Shown here: piece by piece, positions 23,201-34,834 of the stretch
Layout: each line of letters begins with the position of its first letter
Position numbering within the stretch: position 1 is the first letter of the stretch
Assembly (NCBI GenBank): GCA_030272155.1
Contig: CP126193.1
Coordinates: 5,952,001-6,016,000, forward strand
From: Tetradesmus obliquus
Lineage: Eukaryota; Chlorophyta; Chlorophyceae; Sphaeropleales; Scenedesmaceae
Direction of reading: 5' to 3'
DNA length: 64,000 bases
Notes under the pieces: generated by a model
Databases searched by the model: none
What the model was told of the DNA's origin: nothing
Seen by the model: the letters and a program-made list of their open reading frames with translations, nothing else
Translations under genes and position numbers: made by a program

Positions 23201-24986
23201 ACAGCCCCAGCAGGGTGCCGCATGCTGTTTGTAACAGCCTAACACAATCTGACTAAAGCAGGCAACACACACACTGCTGATGCACGCAGCGAGGTTCAAC
23301 ACACCCTGCAACCAGCACAGCACTGCAGGGAGTGCCGCACACACCGTCTATAGATTCTGTTTGCAACACCCAAAGCACCGAAAATGCAGCCTCTGCAATG
23401 ATCCAGCCATACTCACGCGAGCGCCTTGGCCTCCCCATAGTACAGCCCCAGCAAGGTACCAGCCTGCAGCTGCTGCGCCGCACGTATTGCACACCCTGCC
23501 CAACAGCATGACACTGGCAACAGCTGGCAGCACATGCGCACATGGGTGCACACCCTGCCACTGCATACCGAAAATTGCAACAAGCCCTGGACGTTGCACA
23601 CCACCCCAAGCAAGCCTAACGGCTGCTAGCAACCCCTGCAACACCGTGAGTTATGCAGCCTGTGCAGTTATCCAGCCATACTCACGCGAGCGCCTTGGCC
23701 TCCCCATAGTACAGCCCCAGCAGGGCACCAGCCTGCAGCTGCTGCGCCGCACGTATTGCACGCCCTGCCCAACAGCATGACACCGGCAACAGCTGGCAGC
23801 ACATGCGCACATGGGTACATACCCTGCCACTGCATACCAAAAGTTGCAACAAGCCCTGACATTGCACACCACCCAAAGCAAGCCTGACGCAGCTAGCAAC
23901 CCCTGCAACACCGTGAAATTGTGCAGCCTCTGCAGTTATCCAACCATACTCACGCAAGCGTCTTGGCCTCTCCATAGTACAGTCCCAGCAGGGTGCCAGC
24001 CTGCAGCTGCTGTGCCGCCAGCAGCATCAGCGGCTGCCGCTGCGCCGCGCCGTCAGGCCGCAGCAGCGGCTGCGGCAGCGGGTTGTGGCGGCAGGGGTGG
24101 CAGGGGTCGCTGACTGCTGCCACACGCGTCAGCTGCGGCAGGCGGCTGCAGCAGCAGAGGCAGCCAGCAACCAGTGCGAATGAGAAAATGGAGCGCTTGT
24201 GTTTAAGGAAAGACAACTCGGCAGCTGCAGGGGTGGCAGGGGTCGGCCACTACTGCCACACGCGTAAGCTGCGGCAGGTGGCTGCAGCAACAGAGACGAT
24301 CGGTGACCAGTCATTGAGATGGCAAGGAGACAGCCAGGCATAGGGTTAGGATGGCACTGAGCAGCTGTAACACTAGGGTATGATAACTTGGCAGCGGCAC
24401 TCACTTGCTGGATGCAGCTGCTGCGCTGGATGCAATGTAGCTGTTGATGGCTCACCAGCAGCCAGCAGTAGTGATGTGGCGGCTGTGGACACATGCATAT
24501 GCACGCACATGCGCGGACCTCAGCAGCCTGTCACAACGAGCATTAATGTGCAGCAAAAGTGCCATCAGCCGGCAGCCGTGGCTCACACACCTCAGCAGCT
24601 GTGGCAGTCCTTTGCGAGTGGTCAGTGCAGCAGGCTCCAGCACCGCCCAGGGCTGCGCGTCAGGCTCCAAAAACCCGATCCGGTAAAACCGCCGCACCGG
24701 TGCATGCTGCAGCGTGAAAGCGCTGCTTCCTGACTCAGCTGCTGCTGCTGCTTCGTAAAAATCCTCATCTGACTCTACACAGTCGGCAGAGCTGGCAGCA
24801 GCAACATCATCACCACCAGCAGCTGCTGTGTCGTCGCTGTCAGCAGGTGCAGCTAGGTCCTCAAGGGCAGCTGCTGTAGCTCGCTGCAGAGCTGCCGGCT
24901 CGTCCATGCGCCGCCAGTCCAGCTTGCTGCCAGCACACAGCTCCTTGAGGTGCCTGAACCTTTGCCGGCGTGGCTGCCGCTGCTGC

Positions 24987-25028
<42 letters not shown>

Positions 25029-25298
25029 GTACTGCCGTCTGACGGCTGCTGCTGCTGCTGCCAGTCCTCTGGAAGCTCTCCAAGCACCACCAGCTGCTGG
25101 CTGGAAGCATTGCTGCGCCAGTGGAAGCCGTACCGGTCAAGCTGCCGGCGTCGCCGCCGCCGCCGCTGCTGCTGCTGCAGTACCAGGCCATGCTCTGTCA
25201 GCTGCGGCTGCTCCCCCGCTGCTGTTCCAGAGGCAGTTGGTGTAGCTGCGGATGCTGCAGTTGGGAAGGGTGTATGAGATCTAGAGTCATCATCATCC

Positions 25299-25344
<46 letters not shown>

Positions 25345-25726
25345 GTGGTCTTGCACCAGGTTTCTGCCGCTGGTTGGACTGGCCTCGCTTCGGGCCCTTG
25401 CGTGCCTTGCTGCTGCCAGCCCTGCTGCCCTTGCTGCTGCTGTTGAGGCCCCGTGCAACGATGTTCCTGGGAGGCAGCGTCTTTGCTGTGAAATCTGCCA
25501 TGAACTTTTCAACTCCAGTGGAGCAGTTGCACGGCAGCAGGTCCCCTGCAATGGCACCCTGCGGCCACACACTGCAGCGCAGACAAGCAGCCAACAACAT
25601 AGCAAGTGACGTGTGAGGCAAGGCAACGGCAGAGCCGCTTAGTCTATGCTGCAGTACATGCAAAGCTGGTCTTACTTCAAACACTCTTTGGTCCAGTGCA
25701 ACTTCTACTGCTGAGATGATGAGCAT
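20211..25726 (-). CDS. SET-domain protein (putative lysine methyltransferase)
   Basis: Eight exons close in phase to 696 aa: 25676-25726, 24591-25558, 23954-24145, 22817-22901, 22093-22238, 21560-21669, 21042-21151 and 20211-20639. The N-terminal half is basic and Gln/Ala/Ser-rich (ARGLNSSSKGSRAG, a poly-Gln run). The SET domain is split over five exons: AGTLLGLYYGEAKTLA (start strand with YYGE), YGMKHAYNMDVHW, LVVIGDSSSCRMALLNDAKC, then RASNVEF in place of the usual NHxxxPN, and PAGAELLADYSSGDDAFW, matching the C-terminal GEELLxDY motif. The NVEF variant occurs in protist and algal SET proteins; the substrate cannot be predicted. No cysteine-rich post-SET follows; the last exon is Ala-rich with a basic tail. 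The assigned ATG at 25726 may be internal if the Gln-rich frame upstream belongs to the same gene. Confidence 0.75.
21412..21475 (-). repeat. truncated copy of SET exon 6 (donor side)
   Basis: This repeats the 3' half of the exon at 21560-21669 (LPVVAVLTTAEVPAG with GTGAGCTG donor) in the downstream intron, with a few substitutions. A (AGC)n run follows at 21387-21412. Confidence 0.8.
21916..22085 (-). repeat. intronic minisatellite of splice-acceptor-like units
   Basis: About six units of 25-35 bases share CCCGTTCCTGCAAGC. On the transcribed strand each reads GCTTGCAGGAACGGG, which looks like a 3' splice site (TTGCAG|G). It sits right after SET exon 5. Confidence 0.7.
22330..22526 (-). repeat. 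two truncated copies of SET exon 5 (acceptor side)
   Basis: The start of exon 5 (GILECTGEHLVVIGDSS, 22093-22238) recurs upstream at about 22330-22396, with GIPECVGDHL, and at about 22455-22524, with GIVECAGEHLVAIGDS. Both keep the CTGGCAGG or CTGGCACGG context. In the farther one the acceptor AG is altered to AC. Confidence 0.75.
23168..24020 (-). repeat. four tandem copies of the donor half of SET exon 3
   Basis: The block with the exon end (LLGLYYGEAKTLA) and donor GTGAGTAT recurs at 23168, 23409, 23678 and 23946, spaced 241, 269 and 268 bases. Only the last is attached to a full exon (23954-24145). The two middle copies extend further into the exon (AAQQLQAG) and share long intron sequence, including CAACAGCTGGCAGCACATGC. 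Confidence 0.85.
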
Positions 25727-25804
25727 GCTTCAATCCTGGGCCGCTGCTAGTGGTACAGGCCCTACTGCTAGATACAAGCAGCTGTGCTATGCACGAGTTT
25801 GTCC

Positions 25805-25898
25805 TCACACAAAGGCACTGGAGAGATCCGGCTGCTCAGCATCAGCACCCGCTTCCTGCCGCCCTTCTTGCAGCCCTAGCTGCATGTCTTGTGAGTCG

Positions 25899-25932
<34 letters not shown>

Positions 25933-26639
25933 GCCGCCTCTGCTGCTGCTGGGGCTGCTGGGACTGCATGGGAGGTGCAGGCTGCGCAGCAGCAGCAGCA
26001 GCAGCAGCAGCACGTGGCGCAGCTCTTCTGGGCCGCAGCCACTGCTGTGGCTGCTGTTCTGCTTCTGTGTCATCCTCCCTATGCCGCTTGCTTGCTCGAT
26101 GCCGCTGCTGCTGCTGCTGCCGCCGCCGCTGCTGCATGTCGCTAGTCACAGCAGCTTGCTCAGCAGCAGCGCCAGCCTTGACATGTCCAGCACTGCCACT
26201 GCCTGACGATGTAGCAGCAGCAGCAGCAGCAGCTTCAGCTGCAGCAGCAGCCACCTCCCAGCCCGGCGCACTGGCTGCCAGAAGGCCAAGCAGCCGGCTG
26301 CTGCTGCTGGGTGCCGCAGAAGGCACAGTGCTTGAGCTGCGCTGCTGCTGCTGCTGCTGCTGCCGTCGTTGTGCTTGCTGTTGCTGCTGCTGCTTCAGCT
26401 GCTCAGAGGTCTGCTTAAGCAAGGCAAGAAAAGACCTTGGTTTTGGGCCTGCTGTGTCTGGCTGCACCTGCTGCTGCGCCTCAACCTTCAGATATTGCCA
26501 CCGCTGCAGGCACTGCTGCCCTTGCTGCTGCTCCTGCTCCTGCTGCTGCTGCTCCTGCTGCTGCTGCTGCTGCTGCTGCTGTGGGGTCATTACGCAAGTA
26601 GCTGCCGCTGCTGACCCTAGTGACCCAACAACTGACGGC

Positions 26640-26671
<32 letters not shown>

Positions 26672-27514
26672 GCCTGTGCCGTACGCTGCACCATCATCAG
26701 CTGCTGCCATCCCTGCTCCATCAACAGCACCGCCAGCACACGCCTTTGCTGCATGCAGCTCAAGGGGCATGGGGCCCTGCGCTGCACCCACAGCTGCGGC
26801 TGGCTGCTGCTCCTGCTGCTGCTGCTGCTGCGGTAGCGGCTGCTGCTGCGATGGCAGCGTCAGCGCCACTGGCGTCTGCTGCTGCTGCTGCTGCGATGGC
26901 AGCGGCAGCGGCACTGGTGTCTGCTGCTGCTGCTGCTGCTGCGATGGCAGCGGCAGCGGCACTGGTGTCTGCTGCTGCTGCTGCTGCTGCTGCTGGGCAC
27001 CAGCGGCTTGACAGCAAGCAGTGGGCGCCCCTTGAGCGCTGCTGCTGCTGCCAAGCAGCGTGCCTGCCATTGGTTTGATTGCTGCTGTTGCCTTCCCCTT
27101 CATGAGCAGCTGGATGCGTGCCCGTAGCGCATTGATGGCCTTGTTAGCTTTGGTCATGTCTATGAATGGGCTGGAAGCCCTGAAGCTCCTGAGGGTGCTC
27201 AGCTTCTCCCAGCATGCGGCCTCATCCAAATCACTGTAGGATGCAACAGCAGCAACAAGCTGGGTGAGCTGTCCTGTGGTGAGGGTGTCCAGGTGGACCT
27301 CTCCAGGGTGCTGCGGCAGCAGCGTTTCATCAGGACCATGGATCCTGGCTACTGCTGCCTCCAGTGTCTCCTCAGCCATGTCACAGAGTGTTTGAAAGCT
27401 TTTGTGGATGGCTTTCCTCTGGTGCTGTAGCAGCGCTGCAGCAGGAGCATGATTCCTGGCTGCTGCTGCTGCCTCCAGTGCCTCCCGATTGCTGTGCGTC
27501 TGAGCTGCGACACC

Positions 27515-27549
<35 letters not shown>

Positions 27550-27599
27550 CAGCAGGCGTTGATTGCAGCTGTTGCTCAGGCTGCTGCTGACTTGGAGTT

Positions 27600-27644
<45 letters not shown>

Positions 27645-27850
27645 GCTGGCAATGGCTGCTGTGGCTGGCTCAGTGGCACTGTGTGCTGGGAGTCCTGACA
27701 ACTGTCGCTGCCATCACTGCCGGCAGTGCATTCGCCACTGCGATTACTGAATAGATCCACCACTTCTATGTCTTTGGCCTCCCTCTGATGTGCTGTGGCT
27801 GCTGTAACTGCAGAGATGACGCAATTGCCATTCATTGCTTTTGCAGCCAT
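25805..27850 (-). CDS. Gln-rich protein, possibly the N-terminus of the SET protein
   Basis: A single open frame of 681 codons from ATG at 27850. I do not recognise it. Long Gln and Ala runs surround one non-repetitive island at about residues 135-255 (ARIHGPDETLLPQHPGEV, LTQLVAAVASYSDLDEAACW, INALRARIQLLMKGKA), which looks helical. Three near-identical repeats of TPVPLPLPSQQQQQQ or TPVALTLPSQQQ follow it. The C-terminus is Gln/Arg-rich (RASKRHREDDTEAEQQ), as in nuclear proteins. The frame ends in TTTGTGTGA. The same bases contain a GTGAGG donor in phase 2, and an AAG at 25728-25730 could splice it in frame into the SET protein's first codons with a 77-base intron. If so the two are one protein of about 1,376 aa. 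As a separate gene it would end only 78 bases before the next start codon. Confidence 0.55.
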
Positions 27851-29482
27851 GGAGGCCGAGGATGTAGCACTGCTGTGTCCACCACAGCGCTGCTGGAGCT
27901 GCTGGGCTCAACCCAGCTGCCCGGTTATTATGGTGTGCCTACGTTGCTGTGCATGCTGTTGCAGTGCTGCTGTGAGACATGCATGCACGCCACTAGGCAG
28001 AGTGCCTGCAGCAACAGCAGCAGCAGCAGCAGCAGCGACAGCTGTAAATCAAGCAGCACCACGCATGTGCGCCTGCAAGCATAAAGCCTACTTCAATAGT
28101 CATACTTATTGAATGTTCAAATATCTTTTCAAGCCCATTGCACGTTGGCCACGAGCAGCTGTGACCTAGGGAAACAGGTGCACAACTCACTAGCACACAG
28201 CACAGCAGCAATCGCACCACTCAGCTTCGCCTGAAAGTGCTTGGTGTTTTCAGTGAAAGAATCAACTCCGCAGCAGCATACGTTTTGCATCAACCACGCA
28301 CAGCACTTGATTGTTTGGGAGCATACGTGAATGCGATGGTGATGAGCAGCTGTTTCTGAAGTGACGCACACGCGGTGAATGCGCATTCTTCCTTGGGCTC
28401 TATTCATCAACCTTCAACACAAGCGTCAAACTGGCAGGCCTGTCAGTACCCCGAGCCGGCCCGGTGTCAGATTAGTCAACCAGTCAACAGCTGAAGCAGA
28501 GGCAGCTGCAATCATTCCTGCAGCGCCCGTGGTGGCAGGGTTGGGCCGCCTGCATCGCACACGAATGTACTCATTGGTTGCACATCGTTACACGTGCATC
28601 AGCATGATGCCTGGCATCCATCTCCTTGCTGCTCAGCAGTGGCAGCTGGTGAACAGCCTGTTCACTGCGAAACTCCAGGGGTGGCTCAGCAACCTCTGGC
28701 GCCTAACAAGCCAAAAGTGGCTGTCACCACCCCTGACTGAGATGTAAACTTAGCTCACCCAGCACAGAAACAGTCGCGCAGCTGGCATTTGCCCTGTGAA
28801 ACACCTGACATCTCAGGGTGGTATATGCTCATGCTCAACGACAGGCAACATCTGCTACAGACTGCCCGATGACATGGATATAACAATATATAATAGCAAC
28901 AGAACCTTTAAAACCATGTGAGTACGCTGACCACACAATGCTCTGTGGTCACATGCTGCCATAATCCTGAACGCTCATCAATTCAAGAGGCTGCAACAGC
29001 CTTTGATGCTGCGACTGCACGTGCAAGCAGCAGCACACATGCCACTGTGAAAGATGCACACACAACAGTAGAACTGCTGTCTGCCGGTCATGCAAGACGG
29101 CACTCCAACCAACTGAATGTCAATGGTTGTACACCGCTGCGCATGGCATCCCCTGCACGTCTCCCACAAAAACACTGCGACACATCAAATGTGATCAGGA
29201 TGCTGACATGCCATATGCAAGCTCTCTGTCAACAGCGACACCATCGCAGCATGCAGGTGCAGGATCAAAGCTGCTGCGCAAGTGCGGTAGCTGCCATCCA
29301 AAGCTGGCAATACCATGCCGGAGCAGCAATAAAAACTCTGGCAACCACGCATAGGGGCTGTGGCAGTTGTGTGTGTACATGTGCAGGCAGTTGGCACAGC
29401 TGCGGCTCACATGCACCCGCCACTGCATCACACTGCACTGCATTGCACTGCAGAGGCCTCATATTGATCAGCATTGCTCCAC
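27851..29482. other. intergenic, same-strand neighbours
   Basis: No gene is supported. It should carry the promoter of the Gln-rich gene on the left and the 3' UTR of the UBTD-like gene on the right. An (AGC)n run lies at 28012-28040. Confidence 0.45.
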
Positions 29483-30594
29483 CTATGCTACTGCCTGCTG
29501 CTGCTGCTGCCGCTGCGCCATCTCCAGCTGCTGCTGCTGCTCTGCCGCCTCTCCCTGTAGCAAATTACTCGGCTCGCACAGCACGTACTTGGGAAGCTCG
29601 TACTTCACGCCCCGCTCATCGTACATAACCGTCATGTCATGCCGCGCCACGATTATGCCAGCTGTCTCCAGTATGAGGCGTGACGTGGCCATGTCATCTG
29701 ACTGGCAAGCGGCCTTGATGGCATCCCACATGGCTGCAGTTGCAAGAGGAACAAGGCAGGCAGCAGGCAGCAGGCAGCAGGTAAGTCATGACGCTTGCGT
29801 GACTTTCATCAAATGCAGCGCTGTTTAGTGGCTGTCCCCTCAGTGTATCCATGTGGGTCTGCTGGGCTTTGAAAGCCTGCAGTGGTTTGCTTCGCATAAG
29901 ACAGCTCTCCTGGCAGCCACAGCCTGTGCCGCAGACTCACCCTTATCTCCGCCGTAGTGCGGCTGCAGTGCACCAAGCAGCAGCAAAAAGGCATACAGTG
30001 TCAGCATCTGGTGTGTACCTGCAGCGAGGCTGTTACAGTCACAAGCTGCCTCATGACATGGAGCGTGCATATGATGTAACAAGCATGCTGAGGCTGACAT
30101 CCTTGACTTGAAGCGGTGCCCACACGGAGCCTGGACGCTGCCATCTGTGCCTCTGCTCGGTGCGCTGATTTGCACCGCGGTAGCACAGTACATGGTCTGC
30201 TTCAGCCATGTTCAGGCAGCTGCTGCTGAACTGCAGGGGCTGCTGCTGTGGCCGCTCCAATGCCTGCACCCTGGCTGGCACTCCTTACCTGTGTGTCCCA
30301 AAACTCATCACGCATCCTCTGCACAGGAAAGCGACGGATACTGTCAACACTTTCCATACTTTGCACGATATCTAAAGGTTATAAGGCTGTTGGCGCACGG
30401 TCAAATGCCCCGCGAGGCTGCTGGTGCCACTACAGCAGCACTTGCAAGTTGGACCGCACCTGCAGCTTGGCAGCAGTGAGGGGCTCCCGAGACTTCCAGC
30501 GAGGCTTGCTGTACTGCTTTGTGGGAGCTTCCCGCTTCGGCCTAGCTGCTGCTTCTCTATCTTCGACTGCCTCCTTGCTACTGAAGCAACCCAT
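29483..30594 (-). CDS. UBTD-like protein, ubiquitin-binding domain only
   Basis: Four exons close in phase to 145 aa: 30460-30594, 30289-30318, 29941-29962 and 29483-29733. The protein starts MGCFSSKEAVEDRE, with Gly2 and Cys3 suited to myristoylation and palmitoylation. It continues with KPRWKSREPLTAAKLQ, RMRDEFWDTQPHYGGDK, AMWDAIKAACQS, ILETAGIIVARHDM and YDERGVKYELPKYVL. This is the order of the N-terminal ubiquitin-binding domain of UBTD1/UBTD2, which bridges ubiquitin-conjugating enzymes to regulation of ubiquitination. The ubiquitin-like domain of the animal proteins is absent; instead the C-terminus is a short Gln-rich tail. Exons of 30 and 22 nt interrupt the domain. Membrane attachment is inferred from the N-terminus only. 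Confidence 0.88.
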
Positions 30595-31118
30595 GCTGGG
30601 AGTCGCTGCTGCTGCTGCTGCTGCTGACTCTGCTGCTAATGCTGACGCAGGCGACCTGCTGCTGACAAGGCTGAAAAGGCAAGAAAATCTTGTACTTTGG
30701 TTAGGTTAAAACTAGCCGCTTGATGGGCGTAGAGCAGCGCACAGCTGCTATCGACAGTCGCGAGACAAACGCAACGGGTGACCAACAGCGACACCGTGAC
30801 CTTGTAGCACACTGGACATATTTATAGTTAAACATGAGCTTACAAGACAGCTTGATTGCCCAAAAAGATTGCTTGATGGTGCCTAGGGCTTCAGTTGTCA
30901 GGCCGAGAGGGGTTTACGGCCAGACAAGGTGACACGGCTTTGCTAGAGGAGTTTCTGCGGTTGAACACTCTCGCTGCTTGTGTCAAGTATGTAAGTGTGT
31001 GATGAGGCGTAGTTGCTGCTGGCACTGCTGCTGGTGCTGCTGTTCCTGCTGCTGCCAACCAAGCAGCTGACACACTGCAGGCGCCAAACACAGTTTAGCA
31101 TAGAGAAAGCAGTACCAG
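30595..31118. promoter_or_regulatory. divergent promoter region, UBTD-like and NSUN6
   Basis: The start codons of the two divergent genes are 524 bases apart. On the minus strand TATAAATA lies at 30819-30826, about 225 bases upstream of the UBTD-like start, and could be its TATA box. An (AGC)n run (minus strand) lies in the probable 5' UTR of the UBTD-like gene at 30605-30632. Confidence 0.5.
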
Positions 31119-31475
31119 ATGACTCAGACAACATCAAGTAACCCAAACGAGCATGCCTTTACAGAGGTGTCATGGGACCCACAGGTAGGCCCTCTGCACA
31201 TGCACACTCTGACAGGTCAGCTCATTAGCTGCGCTGCCACTGCTTAATAGCAGCGCGGCTGCAGCATGTGCGCCTGTGTGTAGCTGCAGTCACTACAAAT
31301 ATTGTATCTTCATGGCCCTGCAGGTATCTGGGTTCCTGGCGGCTGCGCTTGGTGCAGAGCAGTTCAGGCGCATCCAAGCAGCCATTGCAGTGCCTCCACT
31401 GTCCACCTGCGTGCGCGTCAACACACTGCGCACAAGCACACAGGTAAGCAAGCTCCAGCAGCAGCAGCAGCGATG

Positions 31476-31509
<34 letters not shown>

Positions 31510-34500
31510 TCTTGTAACTTTCAATCACAGCAAACATGCCTGCTGCTATGCAATCTGACACAACAGCAACCAGCGCATCAGTGTGCAGGTGGATGCACCG
31601 ATCAGCAGCAGCTCCTAAACAGCAGAGGCCCAGCAGCCACTCATTCAGATTGCCTGCATTGACACACATAGTCAGCCCTGATTCGGCAACCTTTGTGCGT
31701 ATGCTTGTGTTTGTGCTCAAAAGCTGTTGAAACCAGTTGAAAACCAGCGGCAGCTGCCATATGTCGTGCTGCTCTGTGCTGCCGCAGGACGTCATGCAGC
31801 AGCTGCAGGGCCTGCTGCCGCAGCAGCACAGCGCTGTGCACTTTGCACCACACCCCCAGCTGCCTATGGCCATCCTTCTGCAGGGCTCAGGGCCCCACAG
31901 CATAAGCCCAGCAGCAGCAGGAGGTGAGCACCGGCAGTAACTGGCAGCAGCACCGCACGCCGCAAACAGGGCATGGTCAAATCGCGTGGCCAGCCTGCAC
32001 CTTGTGCGCATACAGAAATGAAGCCGGGGTAGCCACCTACATCAGCAGCTGGCCGGCAGTCACTCCAATGAACCCTGGTTTGTCCAGGTCAAGCATCATT
32101 GATTCTGTCATGAACACACAATAATGCTTACGCCCAACAAAGCGCGTCGTCTCATCTTGGCGCGGCAACTTATTCCATTTCTGTTTCTCGGCCACTGGTT
32201 GCTGGCGCTCACCTTCAGCCGCGAAGCAGGTGGTGATCAGCCGCAAGGCGGGTGAGGCGGTGCTGCGAGGCGCGCAGCTGTTCGTGCCTGGTGTGCTGGC
32301 GGTGACCAGTGGGCTGCAGGCAGGAGACCTGGTGGCAGTCATGGTGGCCCTGGACAAGCCCGGCAGGTATACACACATGCGCGTACTTTTAGATATTTAT
32401 AATAAAGAGTGATAAAAAATAGGGCATGCGTCATAACTCATAACTGTTATAACTTGTCATGTGCATCACCGATGGTTGCAGTGATGGTGGCGCTGGACAA
32501 GCCCGGCAGGTGCGCACACATGATCATCACCCTGCCACTGGCATGTCATAGCAGCATGTGATAACACGGAGATTATGCTGATGATCATGTGGAGCTGGTA
32601 TCTGCGCTGCTGCAGCTGCAGTAATGGAGACGGTGTGTACTTCAGTTTTGTGTGCTTCAAAGTGAGTGCCGCACCTGTGCCACCGTGCAAGCCTTGTCGG
32701 CTAGAGAGATGTGTGGCTTAGGGAACCGCAGCTCCGTGCTGTTGCATTCGCGGCTTCCAGACGGACAGCAAGCACCCTGCTGCAAAGCTGCTGCTGCAGA
32801 TGCTGACAAACGCTGCTGCATCGTGCCACTTTCTGCTGTGTATGTGCATGCAGCCCCCACAGTGGCATCACACGAGGCACCGTACTGCCTGCAGCAGCAG
32901 CAGCAGCAGCAGCAAATGACAGCAACTTCAGCCACCCATCAGCTGCAGCAGGCATTGTAGCTGCTGCAGCCCCACTGGCTGAAGCACAGCACGCCACAGC
33001 AGCAGCAGCAGCAGCAGCAGGCACAGATGACCCAGCAGATTCCACTGCAGCAGCTAGCGTGCCTGTTGCTGCTGCCGGCAGCTTGATCTGCATTGGCCTT
33101 GGGCGTGCCAAGATGGGCCGTGTGGAAATGTTCAGGGTGCAGCATGGCGTGGCTGTTGAGATGGAGCAGCGGGTGTATGAGGTGCCCTCACCCACACTGG
33201 ACGGTGAGCAGCTTCTCTCGTTTAACATTTTGTGCACTTGGCAATTCAGCCGCGACACATACCTAAATGTAACTGCCTGTGCCCCTGGCACTGGAGGCAA
33301 GCCTGTAAATGTGTTGCGTGCACTGGATGTGTGCCTAAAGGTATGATGTCATGTGCCAAGATGGGTCGTGTGGAGATGTTCAGGGTGCAGCATGGCTGTT
33401 GAGATGGAGCAGCGGGTGTATGAGGTGCCCTCACCCACACTGGACGGTGAGTCGCTGCTCTCGTTTAACTTTTTGTGCACTTGACAAGTCAGCAGCGACA
33501 CATACCTAAATGTAATTGCCTGTGCCCCTGGCACTGGAGGCAAGCCTGTAAATGTGTCGCGTGCACTGGATGTGTGCCTAAAGGTATGCTGTCATGTGCC
33601 AAGATGGGCCGTGTTGAGATGTTTAGGGTGCAGCATGGTGTGGCTGTTGAGATGGAGCAGCGGGTGTATGAGGTGCCCTCACCCACACTGGACGGTGAGC
33701 TGCTTGTTGTTGCTGCTTTCTAAATGGTAACACTAAATGAGGCTGAAATGGCAGCAGTGTGTATGCATGTGCCTGTCGGCATGTGCCTGCGGCATATTGT
33801 TGGAGCTTGCTGTGATGCTGCATGCACTTCACACATATGCACAGTAAGTTCTCATCCATCGGTGCCTGGCAGCTGCTGATAGCACACAACTGATGTGCAC
33901 TTCACTGTTGACTGCTGCACAATGCCCTGCCTGATTGCACCTCTTCTTGCAACTGAAGTGAAAGCCCCAGCAGCACCAACTGTTCATTCCTGTGCTTGGT
34001 GCTGCTGCTTGCAGGCCCTTTGAAGGGTCTGGTGATGCTGCAGAATCTGCCCAGCATATTGGCAGCACAGGTGCTCAACCCACAGACAGGCAGCAGGGTG
34101 CTCGACATGTGTGCAGGTAAGGCATGGCTGTGCATGACAGGGCATGGCACCGCCTCTCTGGCGAACTCCTGCACTGCGGCAGCAGCTCAGCGCGCCTGTT
34201 ATGTCATCTGGGGCGCCATGGCTGGAACACCCGGCAGCTGCTGTCGAAGCGCACGTGGCGCCAGAAACTCCTTGGCAGCTGCCTAAAGTGCTAAGCTGTT
34301 TGCTGTGTAGGGCTTTGGGCGATCAGCGCTGTTGCTGCTACTCAGTCTGAACCCTGCACCATCTGTGCTGCTCTTGCTGCTGCTGCTGCTGCGGTGGCTG
34401 TTATACTGCCGCTGCGCCTGCAGCGCCCGGGGGCAAGACCACCATGCTTGCGCAGCTGATGCAGGGCAAGGGTCAAGTTATTGCCCTTGACAGGTCACAC

Positions 34501-34781
34501 GCCAAAGTGGATGACATCCGGGCCCTCGCTGAGGAGCTAGGCTGCAGCCACTGCGTGACAGCCCTTAAAATGGATGCGACAAAGGCAGTGGCAAAGCAGC
34601 GTAGCAGCAGCACAGGCAGTGCGCAGCAGGAAGAGGTGCAGGAAAAAGGGCAGCAGCAACAAGAGGGACAGGAATGTGCAGAACAGCAGCAGCAGCAACC
34701 GGAGCGGCAGCAAAGCTGTCAGGCACATGAACAGCTGCCGCTGCCAGAGCAGCAGCACTGTGAAGCTGCCGACAGCAAGAG

Positions 34782-34834
<53 letters not shown>

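Noticed and set aside
25716..27011. 431-codon + strand frame full of Cys runs
   Set aside because: It is the antisense shadow of the Gln-rich minus-strand frame; CTG runs read as poly-Cys or poly-Leu.
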